From assembly GCA_002633005.1 (NCBI GenBank), contig NMRA01001233.1, positions 8,527 to 37,198 of the forward strand: DNA of 28,672 nt. Direction: 5' to 3'. Positions within the stretch are counted from its first letter, which is position 1, and each line of letters begins with the position of its first letter. This DNA is from Phoronis australis (lineage: Eukaryota > Phoronida > Phoronidae). This document shows positions 11,081 to 21,073 of the stretch, one piece after another. The position numbers were made by a program, and so were the translations under genes. The notes under the pieces are model-generated. The model searched no databases. It was not told the origin of the DNA and saw nothing but the letters and a program-made list of their open reading frames with translations.

Positions 11081-11196
11081 TGGAGTTCATTGCTGAGGTT
11101 GTATGATCCAAGGACAGCAAGATTTTAACGTTTCGTAATTTTTAGGTAACTCATAACCTAAAGCACTTATTCGGTTGTTACAAACACAAACATTAC

Positions 11197-11511
11197 CATA
11201 AGTGGGACATATTGGAATGTAACAATATGCCTTTGACCAGCCAGGGGTTCGAGATTTTACAAAGCACCACGGTCCATTGTCGTCGTTATCGATGTTTCTG
11301 CAGTACGCTGTATTTCTATCCTGTGGATTCATCTTGTCGTAGGCGTTGACCCAATTACGAACGAATTCGAAGCTCTGGTAGGACGTTTCTGTCTTGAGTG
11401 ACGCAATAATACGAGACCACTGCATGCACGGTTGTTGGAACAGCGCAGAAACCGCTACCCTCCCTCTGTAGTTTAGGCCGCGTTGGTCTTTCAGACATGT
11501 TACGTCCGCTA
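11197..11511 (-). CDS. Kringle domain exon (first kringle of a WSC-kringle gene)
   Basis: The exon encodes one kringle module. Key features in order are VTCLKDQRGLNYRGR, QPCMQW, TAYCRNIDNDDNGPWCF, and AYCYIPIC. All six canonical cysteines are present, over about 97 residues. That is longer than the usual 80 because of an insertion between cysteines 2 and 3, around a region rich in Ser, Thr and Asn. The acceptor is GCGATATAG ending at 11512, or three bases later, and the donor is GTAATG from 11196; both introns are phase 1. The frame stays open 37 codons past the donor, ending PWIIQPQQ and a stop at 11087-11089. Retention of this intron would therefore give a short secreted form ending in a cysteine-bearing tail. 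The donor lacks G at position +5, so such retention is plausible but unproven. Confidence 0.9.
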
Positions 11512-12409
11512 CTATATCGCCGAAGGAGTAAGCAGATGATTGCATTTCGCCGCACACAACGTGAAGAGACAGTAAAATAGATTTTGAAATTCATTTCTAT
11601 TTTTGAAACGATATACCAGTCTATATAGTTTGGCACGATATTTACAATTATTTTTTCAACAGTTTTCAGGATTCCCACTATTTGAAATAACGCAATTTGA
11701 GTTCTGGTACACCAGCGGTGGATACTCGGGTTGCAATGAGCGGTCGTGGGAGTGCAGCACTGAAAAAGGGGGTATAGCACTCCATCTCTCAAGCTACTTT
11801 GTGGTGCACCGTCCATAGACCATGGGCGGCGCAGCATTGAAAAAACTGTGACTATAACCCCCTTGCAGTTCGCTATGGCGTGCCACCCATGGCGGTATAT
11901 GGTGGTTCTTGAACAAAATAGGAAGTCACCGAGAAACCCATTACCCTAGAGGGTATTTGTTATGAAGCTACATTTAAGTTGAGAAAAATGCAACCCAAGT
12001 GCTCACCAACAATTTACATGATTCATGTGCTCATCATTCCAAGAACAGTGTGACAGCTAAATTTGGCCCAGAGATGCCTGTACGAAACGTTGTGCCAGTG
12101 CAGGCTAGAGGTTAGTTTGAACAAGTCAGACAAGTCAATCGAATACCAGAATAAAGGTCATCTCTTTCAGCGAATTTTCTTCGCTCATATCCTTTGGAAT
12201 TATTTGAACTGCAAGTGTTTAAGTCTCTCATTTCGCTATGCTTCAAGAAATTGAAAGTTACTCGGCTCGTAAATGGTGTTCATGTCCTCCCAAATACGTA
12301 TTAATTGCTCTAAAAACTCGACAAAGTTGTCAGAAATAGACAGTGGAAGATTAGGACTATTCTACGAATTCTCCTTGTGGCACCTCTGCTGTACTAGCAA
12401 TGTCTGAAT
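11512..12409. other. Intronic DNA, no gene recognised
   Basis: This is part of the intron between the WSC exon and the first kringle exon. It contains the imperfect inverted repeat at 11.7-11.9 kb described separately. A 71-codon plus frame at 11603-11818 overlaps that repeat and has no motif. Confidence 0.45.
11754..11870. repeat. Imperfect inverted and direct repeats
   Basis: AAGGGGGTATAG at 11765-11776 is mirrored by CTATAACCCCCTT at 11852-11864. Within the same span GCAGCACTGAAAAA and GCAGCATTGAAAAA occur as a direct pair about 77 bases apart. The surrounding sequence is GC-richer than its neighbours. This may be the remnant of a small mobile element, but no terminal repeats could be fixed. 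Confidence 0.35.
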
Positions 12410-12437
12410 TGCGCATGCGTCGCTGCCTCTATATAAA
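12410..12437 (+). promoter_or_regulatory. Candidate core promoter: NRF1-like site plus TATA box
   Basis: TTGCGCATGCGT near 12409-12420 matches the palindromic NRF1 binding consensus, and TATATAAA follows at 12430-12437. Such spacing is compatible with a core promoter initiating near 12460. NRF1-like motifs are common in animal promoters. No long exon follows; a 33-codon frame starts at 12463, so the promoter could drive a short or non-coding transcript. It could also be an accidental arrangement. Confidence 0.3.
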
Positions 12438-12462
12438 CAGTCGGCAAGTAGGTGGAGTTGTT

Positions 12463-12564
12463 ATGAAAGTACGGCGTTTCACTATGACTGATTATAGTTG
12501 TGTCTCCGTGGCAATATCCTTAATAGCTGTTTACAAGTTGCCAAAATACCCAAGGTTACTATAA
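12463..12564 (+). CDS. Small open frame of 33 codons downstream of the TATA box
   Basis: ATG at 12463 opens a frame beginning MKVRRFTMTDYSCVSVAISL and ending at TAA 12562-12564. The middle is weakly hydrophobic and the end is basic, so the peptide could be membrane-associated. It is reported because it starts 26 bases after the TATA box, although that leaves almost no 5' untranslated region; the second ATG at 12484 would fit better. There is no family match and such a short frame often occurs by chance. Confidence 0.15.
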   Translation: MKVRRFTMTDYSCVSVAISLIAVYKLPKYPRLL

Positions 12565-14006
12565 AGATAGAGAACCGCGGTCAGCATGGTCAACCAACTG
12601 ACGACAAGTGTGTGGACGCCAAAGCCTCATGACCTGCTGTGCTCATCACTTTTCCTGGTAAGTTCTTAGCAAGCACTTTCCATCCACAGCTTTTGGTGGT
12701 ATTATCCCAACCTGTTACCCCCAATGCATAATGAGAGCTTTCAGTTGAATACTTGATTCTGAACCGAATATCTCCCGGGTCCAAGATGATACACCATGGT
12801 TATGTGTGGGGGCGCAACCATTAAAACAGGTGTAAGGGACGTGCCACTCAACCGTGAAGGGGACTTCTTTTACGGGTGTTACTCTTCAACAACATGTTAT
12901 TCATGACAAAATTCTCTTAATGACTGGCCCACCTAATGTTTCAGCGAACACCTTCCACCAGGGCTAACAGATTTGTTACCGAAGTATCACCAATAGATTA
13001 TTCATTAAATTCGTAACATTAAATTGAAATAAAGACACATGGGATGAATTTTACTTGTTTATAGTAGCAGCACCTTGTCATGAAAGGTACACATTTTTAA
13101 AAACTTCCAAGACTGTTCCATAGGTTTTTTGTAACACAAGATTTTAATTTCAGGGGAGTAGGGGGTTTGGATAATTTCCACGTGTGAAGATGAAAACGAA
13201 ATGTCAATTTAATGTTAATTTTTTGTTGAAATAAAAATGTAGTTTTTCGTGTTTTCTTTTATATTTCGCTAATATTTATCCGACATTTAAATTATAGGTA
13301 AGAGAAAACGAATCAAACCATTCGGATTACCATCTAGGTTTACATTAAGTAAAGCAAAGAACAGTCCTTCAGCAATGACCTGGGGGAATCACACACCCTC
13401 ATTTCAGAAATTCATCCCTGTGACATCCAAGATTTTGGACAGGAAGTAGAAATGATTACTCAGGTTCGATCAACATAAAATGTTCTATTTTCCTTCTGTG
13501 AATGAGGTCAAGTCTGTAGTGTCAAAGAGTGTACTAAGAACATTTCAATGAAAAAAGAATGTGATTTCAATTACTCATTTAAGTGAAAACAAAATTTAGC
13601 ATATCACTCAATTCACCAATTACATCATATACAATATTATTACACAGGAAATGTTGGGTTATGTTTTCACATTGGCATGTTATGTTCCATGTGAGGAAAG
13701 GGCCCCTGAAGATGACTACAGTGGTCAACCAAAAGGTGAAACTATTACGTACGAGGTCATATATCATCGTCAATTGAACACAAAGTATTGCTAACACAAG
13801 GCCCGAAGTCGAAACTACTTGACGGTTTCAAAAGCTCTAAATTTTTTTTTAATTTCCTGCGCAAATCAACCAATATATCAAATGCTTGATGTTGCGGCAT
13901 GTCACCTGAGAATCGGTGGTTCCTAGCACTGATAATGTTATACCAGGCATTGGATGATTTCAGCCTCTTTATTGTTTAAAATTTAATGCATTTAAAGGAA
14001 ACCAAC
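12565..14006. other. Intronic DNA, one unassigned frame
   Basis: This is the rest of the intron 3' of the WSC exon. The minus-strand frame 12590-12784 reads DPGDIRFRIKYSTESSHYAL then GVTGWDNTTKSCGWKVLAKN, which looks protein-like, but it has no acceptor or donor compatible with the phase-1 neighbours and I cannot assign a family. The remainder is AT-rich, with overlapping short frames on both strands around 13.6-13.8 kb. Confidence 0.4.
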
Positions 14007-14291
14007 CTGGATTAGAATTCATAACCCATGAGGCCGAAGTGTCACCACATGTCTCGTAGAGGTTTCCGGGGCATCGCAGATTACACCCCTCCTGACTTAA
14101 CTGTAGTGCAAAGAAACTTGCTGAGCACCAACAATTGAACTTGCCCCACACCGCAGCAAACGGGTACTCCATTTCGCTGCACTTTTTCTGGCAACTCTGA
14201 CGTGTTTGTCTTTTGTGTTTCATATAGGCAACGAGTCCCAATGTTGCATTGTTCACAGGTTTATGTATTCCCTCAAAGCAGTTGGGTAGTT
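14007..14291 (-). CDS. WSC domain exon
   Basis: The exon encodes a single WSC domain, a cysteine-rich extracellular module found in yeast stress sensors, polycystin-1 and Kremen proteins and thought to bind carbohydrate. It starts at the NCFEGIH motif (matching the family's GCFxD start), then has SCQKKCSE, the FAAVWGKFNCWCS core, EGCNLRCPGN and YETCGD. All eight expected cysteines are present. The acceptor CGCTACAG ends at 14292 and the donor GTTGGT starts at 14006. Both introns are phase 1 and the exon is exactly 95 codons, the same symmetric class as the two kringle exons downstream, which supports one gene. The donor lacks A at +3 but is otherwise acceptable. Ligand and cell location beyond 'extracellular' cannot be read from the sequence. 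Confidence 0.88.
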
Positions 14292-17218
14292 CTGTAGCGA
14301 GATATCGTTGGTGTCAAGGGGTCAATCTATTATACTTTATTTCGCATATGTTCAACGTATTATTCTGACAAGTTTTTACATGATAATGCTACAGATACGG
14401 TACCGTTTATTTCTTTACTCGTGTAATCCGTTATAAAGCTGGCCAACGAAACTCGCACTTCGAGGAAATTACGGCATACACGAATAACCGATTAGGGACT
14501 ACTGAGTGTATTACAACAAAACATTACGTTACATACGTTGTGACAGAGGCTAGTATCCACACGAGATGGTTTCTTTAGCGGACTTTCCCTTTTAAAACTC
14601 CTCATTATTTCGAAAGCGGTAGTGCTTCAGTCTAATCAAACCCAAGGTGGCTTTGCGATGACTTTTTTTCGAGAAAATATTTTATGGAACCGTAGTTCTG
14701 GAGTCTTTCGACGGGTCTTTCATAAACTTAGTACGTGGATACATCACACAAACACGATAAAATATTATCGTTTTTTTCATTAACTAATCTCTGCTCACTA
14801 CTTTGTCGAATATTCCCCTTTCACTGCCACAAGCCTTTGTCTTTATATTGGGTGTAGTTCCACCACAAATGTTTGATAGAGATTAAAATGACTACGAAAA
14901 CGCCAACTATTAAAATAAAGACCACGTTGTAGGGGCCGACATCAATTTTTTCCCAGTTTCATGGAATTGTCCCAAACAGGCAGTCGGCTAATTCCCATGA
15001 ATCTACCGCGTACTTAGGTTATGAAAACACTAATTGTCCTTTCTTATGCTGTTTTTTAATAAGCCAATTGTTGGCGTTGATACAAATTCAGAGTGAATTC
15101 ATGATTGAATTCTCAATATTATCGAAATAATATAGGAATCTTTTCAAGCAAGTTCTCGAGGTTAAGGACCAAGTTACTATGTAATTTCAGTAAATCCATT
15201 ACTCATTTGGTAGCTGTGTTTTTTAGAAAATATCAGTTGTCAAAGAGGAGCTCATAATAAAGATGAACTGATAAAAAGTATTATATCTGTGAGCAAACAA
15301 ATACATTGGTTGGCAGAAGATTTTGTAAACTTTGTTGAATGCCTATTTGGTACCGTTTCATGCATCCCGGCACTGGATCACCAAAGTTCTGGGAACATAA
15401 CAGACTTCGTGGGTGTGATCATCCAAATTTGGTTTGCGAACTTCGTATTGATCCGAATAGAAATTGAACCTGTGCAGAATAATCAAAAACAAGAAAACTC
15501 GCTTCGCAAAAGAGTAACAAAGATGACGAGTTTCATGACGTCAAGTTCAGTAAGAAAGTGTGTGGCAGGGCAATATGACCTACCTAGTACCGACTCATTT
15601 CATCATCTGATATAATTACTACAGTGAGCAAAACTTTATCGAAATAACTGAAGGAATGAGATCGACACAAAGAACGACCACAGGGTCAGACATGGTCACA
15701 GAGCTCGACATCGGAAGAAGAAACTGCACAAGGAACTTTTCGTAAACCAACATCGACGTCGAAACCGGTATCCCTGCACAGCTGCCAACAGCACTGCCAG
15801 CATCATTACACAACTAATATAAGCTGCACGTCCAAGACTAGCAGACCGAGTGGTGTCACATAACGGAATGACTATTGCGACAACGCCAACAACGGTGCAA
15901 CAAAAGCCAGCTTCAGAAATAACTGTACTCTAGATGCACAAAACGCCACTTTTAACCTTGGTGACGGTAATATAATGGGTGATGCAACAGTGAACACTAA
16001 ACCTGCGAAATGTGTCTATGGTGACGATGAACATTGAGATTTATGTTAAACCGTGAGACGTGCAAAAAAACAAGACTGTTTACATCGTGATTTTAGAGAT
16101 GATATTTGGATACCTCAAAATCTGACAGTGAAGATGCGGAATTTCGTGATACCCGTAAGCCGTAAAAATGGACGCCGTATTTAAAAGATATAATAACTTA
16201 TCATGTTTTAGGAAAATCGGTTCAAAGGCATCAAAAATACGGCGCCTACAAACCAAAGTGGCCCCCGGTGTGCCGCGTTGGCTTGGATTTCAGCCAAATT
16301 AAAAAAACTACGAGCCATTGACAAAGCACAGGGTGTTTTTATCTAATTCAGGATCGTCGAATGAGTAATACGACATTTAAAGGGCTAACAAAAGACTTGC
16401 ACGTACTTAAGCAATACACTTTTGATTTTCCATTTCCAAAGTACTAAAAACGTTCTATTGGAACAACGCCTTGCAAAACCGTACCAGGATATGCTGGGCC
16501 AGTTAAGTACGTCGTCTCGTGTCCACCGCAACTTTGGTCTTTACAGCAAGACATAGATAGATTCCTTTCAAAGAGGAGCCCTTCATGTAAATAACAAGAG
16601 CAGTTCTTTCCTTCTGTGAAACCTGCTACGTGCTGGAATGTTAAACGTGAGGCATTTTACTGTACATGCAAGATCGTACGCTATGTTAAATAATAAATAC
16701 TAAAGAAATTTAACTCAGTAGCTGAATTGTATGTTTTTAAAAACAGGTGACAGTGGTTCTGGGATTTGTGGCAGTGCCACTAGTTACAAGCACGTTCACC
16801 AGTAACGTAAATATACATACAAAACACACACCCGAGTCACCTGCTTCAAGACGGTGTGAAACTAAAACACGAAATCACTCGTGAATGGTGGATAGCCATC
16901 CTGATAAAATGTGATCTCGTTAAATGAGCAATTTCAATCATACCCAGTCGCTTTTCAAAATAGCCATCAGAAAACTCAAAAAGGATCCTAAAGTCTGGTT
17001 AAAGCAGTCCGATAATAAAACAACCCGTTTAAACTCCGTTCAAAAAGAAATTTGTCAGTTAACCAAGACAACAACCGAGACATTGAATTACCACTTAGAT
17101 ATACTGTAGATGTGTGTTTGGGTCCCTATTATAAACTGTTTCATGTGACCTGGCACTAGACATCAGGTGGTTTGCACGTTCATCACTTTAACTGTGCCTG
17201 TATAACGAAGGTTCTCAC
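14292..17218. other. Intron or intergenic DNA with weak open frames
   Basis: Two places stand out. The plus frame 15289-15615 (108 codons) has a hydrophobic stretch near residues 35-60 but no splice support or motif. From about 15640 to 16060 the plus strand is rich in A and C and holds coding-like frames rich in Asn and Thr, including NATFNLGDGNIMGDATVNT, each broken by stops; this may be decayed coding DNA. A lysine-rich 61-codon plus frame at 16924-17109 has no family match. Confidence 0.4.
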
Positions 17219-17382
17219 CGTGCCGCCGAGTGTTCCACATCTTAATCTGCAGATTGCATTGTTCGAAGCTTCAGCGGAGGCGAGTGGTTTCACATTCGAT
17301 TGGTAGTTGTAACAGCCAGGCTTATAGGAATCGAAGAAAAAGGGTCGTCCAAACCATGGCGGAAGTTCGATACACCGCACAC
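17219..17382 (-). CDS. Putative cysteine-bearing exon upstream of the WSC exon
   Basis: A 164-base interval is bounded by an acceptor ATAATCCAG ending at 17383 and a donor GTGAGA from 17218. The 5' intron is phase 1, like the WSC and kringle exons; the 3' intron is phase 0, so at least one further unrecognised exon would be needed before the WSC exon. The frame reads GVRCIELPPWFGRPFFFDSY, then KPGCYNYQ, and ends AICRLRCGTLGGT. Four cysteines and aromatic residues suggest a small extracellular module, perhaps the first half of a divergent WSC-like domain split by an intron, but this is inference. Codon use is coding-like. Confidence 0.4.
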
Positions 17383-18369
17383 CTGGATTATAAAACAATT
17401 ATCCTCTGCCCTGTCCACGTTCCCTGATCAAGAATTAGGAATCCATATTTAAACAACTTTCATTGTTAAAAAATAGCTTGAGACTGGTGTATATTGTCGC
17501 ACCAAAATATATTAGGACCGGTCAGTCAAATCTACCTGCGGCCAACCAATCAGGGGTAAAACGAGACCTTAAAACTAAGAGTAGTCTAGGACGCGTATAG
17601 AAATGCTCTGATTAGCAAAACAGGCCGTTTAGAAATATTTTTGTATTTCGGCATTGTATTTCTCCAACAACCGGGGAAACCGACAAAGTGCAACGTGTGT
17701 TTGGGCTATTTGGGAACATTTTTGTGGTTTGACAGCGACTTTCTTGCGAACTAGCTGGAGCAGGACTCCGTGAATGGTACTATAAGAAATAACAGTTTCT
17801 CATGGTTTGTTGAAACCCTGTTTTGTGTAAATTTATTGAGTTATGTGTTTGATATGGACGGCTGAATCGAAGAACCCAAGGAATTTTTTGTCCCGAGTGT
17901 CATATCTTGTAGTAATATATGTAGTGTATTGGGGACGATCAGCTGAGGACGCATGTGGTTTCTTTCATTTCAAATGTGATTTAATAGACTAAACATGGTT
18001 TTGAATGGCTGAACCCACACCTTGCCGCTTGTTGGCTGTGCTGTGGTCTGTGGTTCCACGAAATGATATTTTAATTTTAAAGGTGTTTTTATGTAACTTT
18101 CGAAAAACTTATTCTTGTATTAGTTTGCGCAGTAGTAATTTGTGCGTTTGTTCGTGTACAGCACATGTTGTTACTAATTCAAATTGTGTCTACAGTTCTT
18201 CAGTTAAATGTATAAATCTGATATAGATCCTACAGTGTATCAATTTTTGAGCAGTAATTGCACAAGCATACTTAAACTAAACCTGTGAAAAAATAGAAAA
18301 GAAAAAAAATACCCTGTAAAAGAATACACTGAAATAAGTTATGTTGTTGACAGCGTATCTTGTACTTAC
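17383..18369. other. Intron or intergenic DNA, no gene recognised
   Basis: The sequence is AT-rich to moderate in composition, with no domain-bearing frame. The plus frame 18005-18226 is open for 73 codons but is rich in Cys, Ser and Val, as is typical of chance frames in this DNA. Confidence 0.4.
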
Positions 18370-18417
18370 CAATGATCCCGTTCTTGGCAGACTGCGCAGG
18401 TTTTTTGATTTTTTCCG
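18370..18417 (-). CDS. Possible mini-exon (internal or first exon)
   Basis: The minus strand has a strong GTAAGT donor at 18369 preceded by an open frame ending PAQSAKNGIIG in phase 1. If the acceptor is GATGTCAG at 18418, the exon is 48 bases and symmetric phase 1-1, reading EKIKKPAQSAKNGIIG after the split codon. If instead the ATG at 18424 is the start, it is a first exon encoding MSAEKIKKPAQSAKNGIIG, preceded by a GC- and G-rich stretch (18430-18500) that could be a 5' untranslated region. No signal peptide is visible, which argues against its being the start of the extracellular WSC-kringle protein. Phase compatibility with exon 17382 is the main support. Confidence 0.3.
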
Positions 18418-18916
18418 CTGACATCGCAGCAACATTGCATTGAAACTCCCTCGACCCGCTCGACCACCTTAGCCATCCGCCCCCTACTCCCACCTTTTCT
18501 CGACCCAGGACATGAGGCCATAGAAGCATTTGTGCGTTTTTACATAATTCAGAATGTAACTGGGTGATTTTCCCATAAGACATACCTACACGCGAATCTG
18601 CTCTGGCTAAAATCTTATGATTAAAAACAGAGGGGCCTGAGAACGCCGGTGGTCTTGAATAGCGCTCTATAGGTGTCATGAGTGGCTATTTATGGCCCAT
18701 TCCTAATAAATTCAGGGAGATAATTAATTGACTAGAATGAACATAATTTGATATTTTTAGTATTGGCCTTAGTTTTTTCAATTTGTATTTACGGGTAAAA
18801 TTACGGTTTTGTCGGTTCCCCACACTCTCCGTAAAAAGATATGTCTGCAATTCACCGAAGAAGAAGACGAGACGATTACACTTTTCCGGGAACGATATTT
18901 TTAACGTAGGTAGGTC

Positions 18917-18943
18917 TTTGATTTTGATTTTGATTTTGATTTG
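18917..18943. repeat. TTTTGA hexamer microsatellite
   Basis: About four and a half perfect copies of TTTTGA run from 18917 to 18943. It accounts for the repetitive Asn-Gln and Leu-Ile peptides that appear in frames across this spot, so those frames should not be read as genes. Confidence 0.9.
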
Positions 18944-19090
18944 GTTGAGTTTTTTTCTTCTGTTTTTTGGGTTTCAAATTTAACGAACCGACTGCCTTTA
19001 TTGCAAAAACAGGGAAAGGCCAGCAGTGCTCAGTACTCCTACAAATCAGCCCTTGTTCTATGTTCATATCAAGTCGAACTTTTGTACCCT

Positions 19091-19162
19091 GGGTTGAGGG
19101 GTTGTGGATCGTTGGTTGAAGGGGGCGAGGGTCCTGGCTAGTGGTGTGGGGGTTGAGGGGGT
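19091..19162 (+). other. G-rich tract with G-quadruplex potential
   Basis: Six runs of three to five G lie within 72 bases on the plus strand, at about 19091, 19098, 19121, 19129, 19148 and 19157. GGTTGAGGGG recurs at both ends. Some spacers are longer than the classical seven bases, so a stable quadruplex is possible but not certain. No coding frame explains the strand bias. Confidence 0.5.
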
Positions 19163-20320
19163 TTCAGAGCAATCCATTGCAACACCATCCTGCTCTCTAG
19201 CTTGCGGCAAAATTTAATTGTTGTCATTTGTGCTTTTGTAATTTCCCACGCGAAATAGTCCCAGTTACACTTTCAACAAAAAACGCTATTTCCGTGGGGG
19301 TTTCAGCACTGCAAACTCCCATCCGACTAAAAATTGGACGCCATCATTGTACGGTGTTAAGTGTTTAGTTTACGATTCAACAAACACGATTTCGCGACAG
19401 TTTTGTATGCTGCTGCAAACACTTGATCATTGTAGTGGTATTGGCTGGGATAAACTTTCGAATAATAGGAACTCTAAGTGCATTTTATTTTTTACTGTAT
19501 AAACATTACACGCTATAAGTCCCATATTTTATAATATTTACCAATACCAGAACAAGCGATTGCAAACAAGTTCCCCACATGCGCGGGGCAACCTCAGCAT
19601 CTCAACAATGAATTTTGTCAATCCATGCTTACTGATTTATTATCAGGCAATAGTTGTGATGTCTCCAAATTTAATGCTTGTTTGTATCAATCATGTGTAT
19701 TTTTGTTTTGGAACTTCCCATAATGCACTACAGTGACGGTTGGCCGCGGGTATTGTGAAGACTCCGGTCATATCAGAGAAAATTGCAGGGGTTGGAGTGT
19801 ACAACAGAAATAGGTGGTAAGGAGATGCTAATGATGGATATCAGGGCGAGGACGGAATGATGGGGGGAAATACGAAACGAAGCCAAAGAACGTGGACAGA
19901 GGATTGCTGGTTAAATGAAAGCTCATTGATAAGTGCACTTTAGGCGCTTTCTAAAACACTTTAGGTCACCGTAAATGGATACTCACTGTTCTCCATCAAA
20001 AAGAACACTGTCAGCTGTAGGTAAATCTTTAGCCTGTGCGCCACCAAAATGGGTCTAATCTGGTGGTTCATTTTGCCACTACAGTTTGCCTGTGTTGTTC
20101 CCTTTGCAATGGCTTTATTGCGAATCCTTTATTGGTCTAAACCCATTGAAAAAATACTGAGTTCGGCTTTGGATATAAACACAAGACTTGAGCAGACTAT
20201 ATCAAAAGCCATCAGAAATTAAGGAGAACTGAAATTTAATGTACCGTTTAGAGTTCTTCACTCTGACACGGTTTTTGCAAAATAGTACTTCTAAGAAACT
20301 TACAAGTGCCTTCATGCGTA

Positions 20321-21073
20321 GACCGGTATCCCAGTTCTTTTTTGGGCATGAAAAGGTAACCAATATTCTTTGGTGCCACAGAGCTCTCTGGGTATGCTTG
20401 GAAATGGCCTTCTCACTGGTTCGCTTTGGTGGGTATGGTCACGGGAGCCAAGAGAATGGCAATTTAAAATTGAGCTAGTTCAAGTTTTATGGTAAACACT
20501 TCAAACTGCCTTGGATACCCCCTACGCAATTCACTGTATTAAAATTGGTCACTGCCAGACAATTTCAGTGGTGGGGAGTATGAGCCAGACGGTTATAAGC
20601 AAGGAAAAATTGAGTTATATCAATCCAAGGGAAACCGCCTGAAACCAGTTGCAAGATATTCACTGTGAGCCCAGGTATCACGAATGAACAGTGCCAGACA
20701 AATCTAGTGGTGGGCTAGCCCCGCCAGACACGCCTAATTACCCGGGTTGAGCTGCCGGGTTCACGCGGTTACCTCTTGCATTGATCTAGCTCAATTGTTT
20801 TACCTTGATTATTACCGTCTGGCTGATACTCCCCACCAATGAAATTGCCTGGTAGTAACCAATTTTGATACAGTGGATTACGCAGTACAATGTAGGTATC
20901 CAAGGCAGTTTGAAATGGTTACCAGAAAAGTTTATCAAGCTCAATTCTTTACCGTCGTTTTCTTGGCTCCCCTGCCAGGCGGCCATTTCCAAGCATTAGA
21001 ATACCCACAGAGAACTGTGGCACCAAAGAAAATTTGTTACCTTTCATGCCAAGAAGGTTCTGGGATCCCAGTC
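20321..21073. mobile_element. Large foldback (inverted-repeat) element
   Basis: A left arm of about 330 bases (20321-20650) reappears as the reverse complement in 20758-21073, around a central spacer of about 107 bases. Matching landmarks include CTTTGGTGCCACAG, CTTGGAAATGGCC, GGGAGCCAAGA, CAAACTGCCTTGGATACC and GTGGGGAGTATNAGCCAGACGGT, in the same order in both arms with small indels. The outer ends are GACCGGTATCCCAG and, on the other strand, GACTGGGATCCCAG. TA flanks both ends and could be a target duplication, which would point to a Tc1/mariner-like or foldback transposon. The spacer carries a further copy of the GCCAGACAA...AGTGGTGGG motif. No transposase frame is present, so the element is non-autonomous; the 79-codon frame over the left arm is incidental. 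Confidence 0.8.

Larger units (their letters stand above)
18418..20320. other. Non-coding DNA with microsatellite and G-rich tract
   Basis: No gene was recognised. The stretch holds the TTTTGA microsatellite and the G-run cluster listed separately. The minus-strand frame 18272-18679 is mostly low-complexity and covers the mini-exon; it is not a gene in its own right. Confidence 0.45.

Noticed and set aside
12590-12784. Minus-strand 64-codon frame with WDNTTKSCGWKVLAKN
   Set aside because: Reads like protein, but has no usable splice sites and no recognised family; could not be placed in any gene model.
15696-15806. Minus-strand 36-codon frame starting MMLAVLLAAVQG, looking like a signal peptide followed by a basic cysteine-containing tail
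   Set aside because: No donor follows the hydrophobic stretch, no promoter is seen, and the surrounding frames are broken; a short hydrophobic start like this arises easily by chance.
18876-19067. Minus-strand frame with repeated Asn-Gln residues
   Set aside because: The repeat peptide is simply the translation of the TTTTGA microsatellite.
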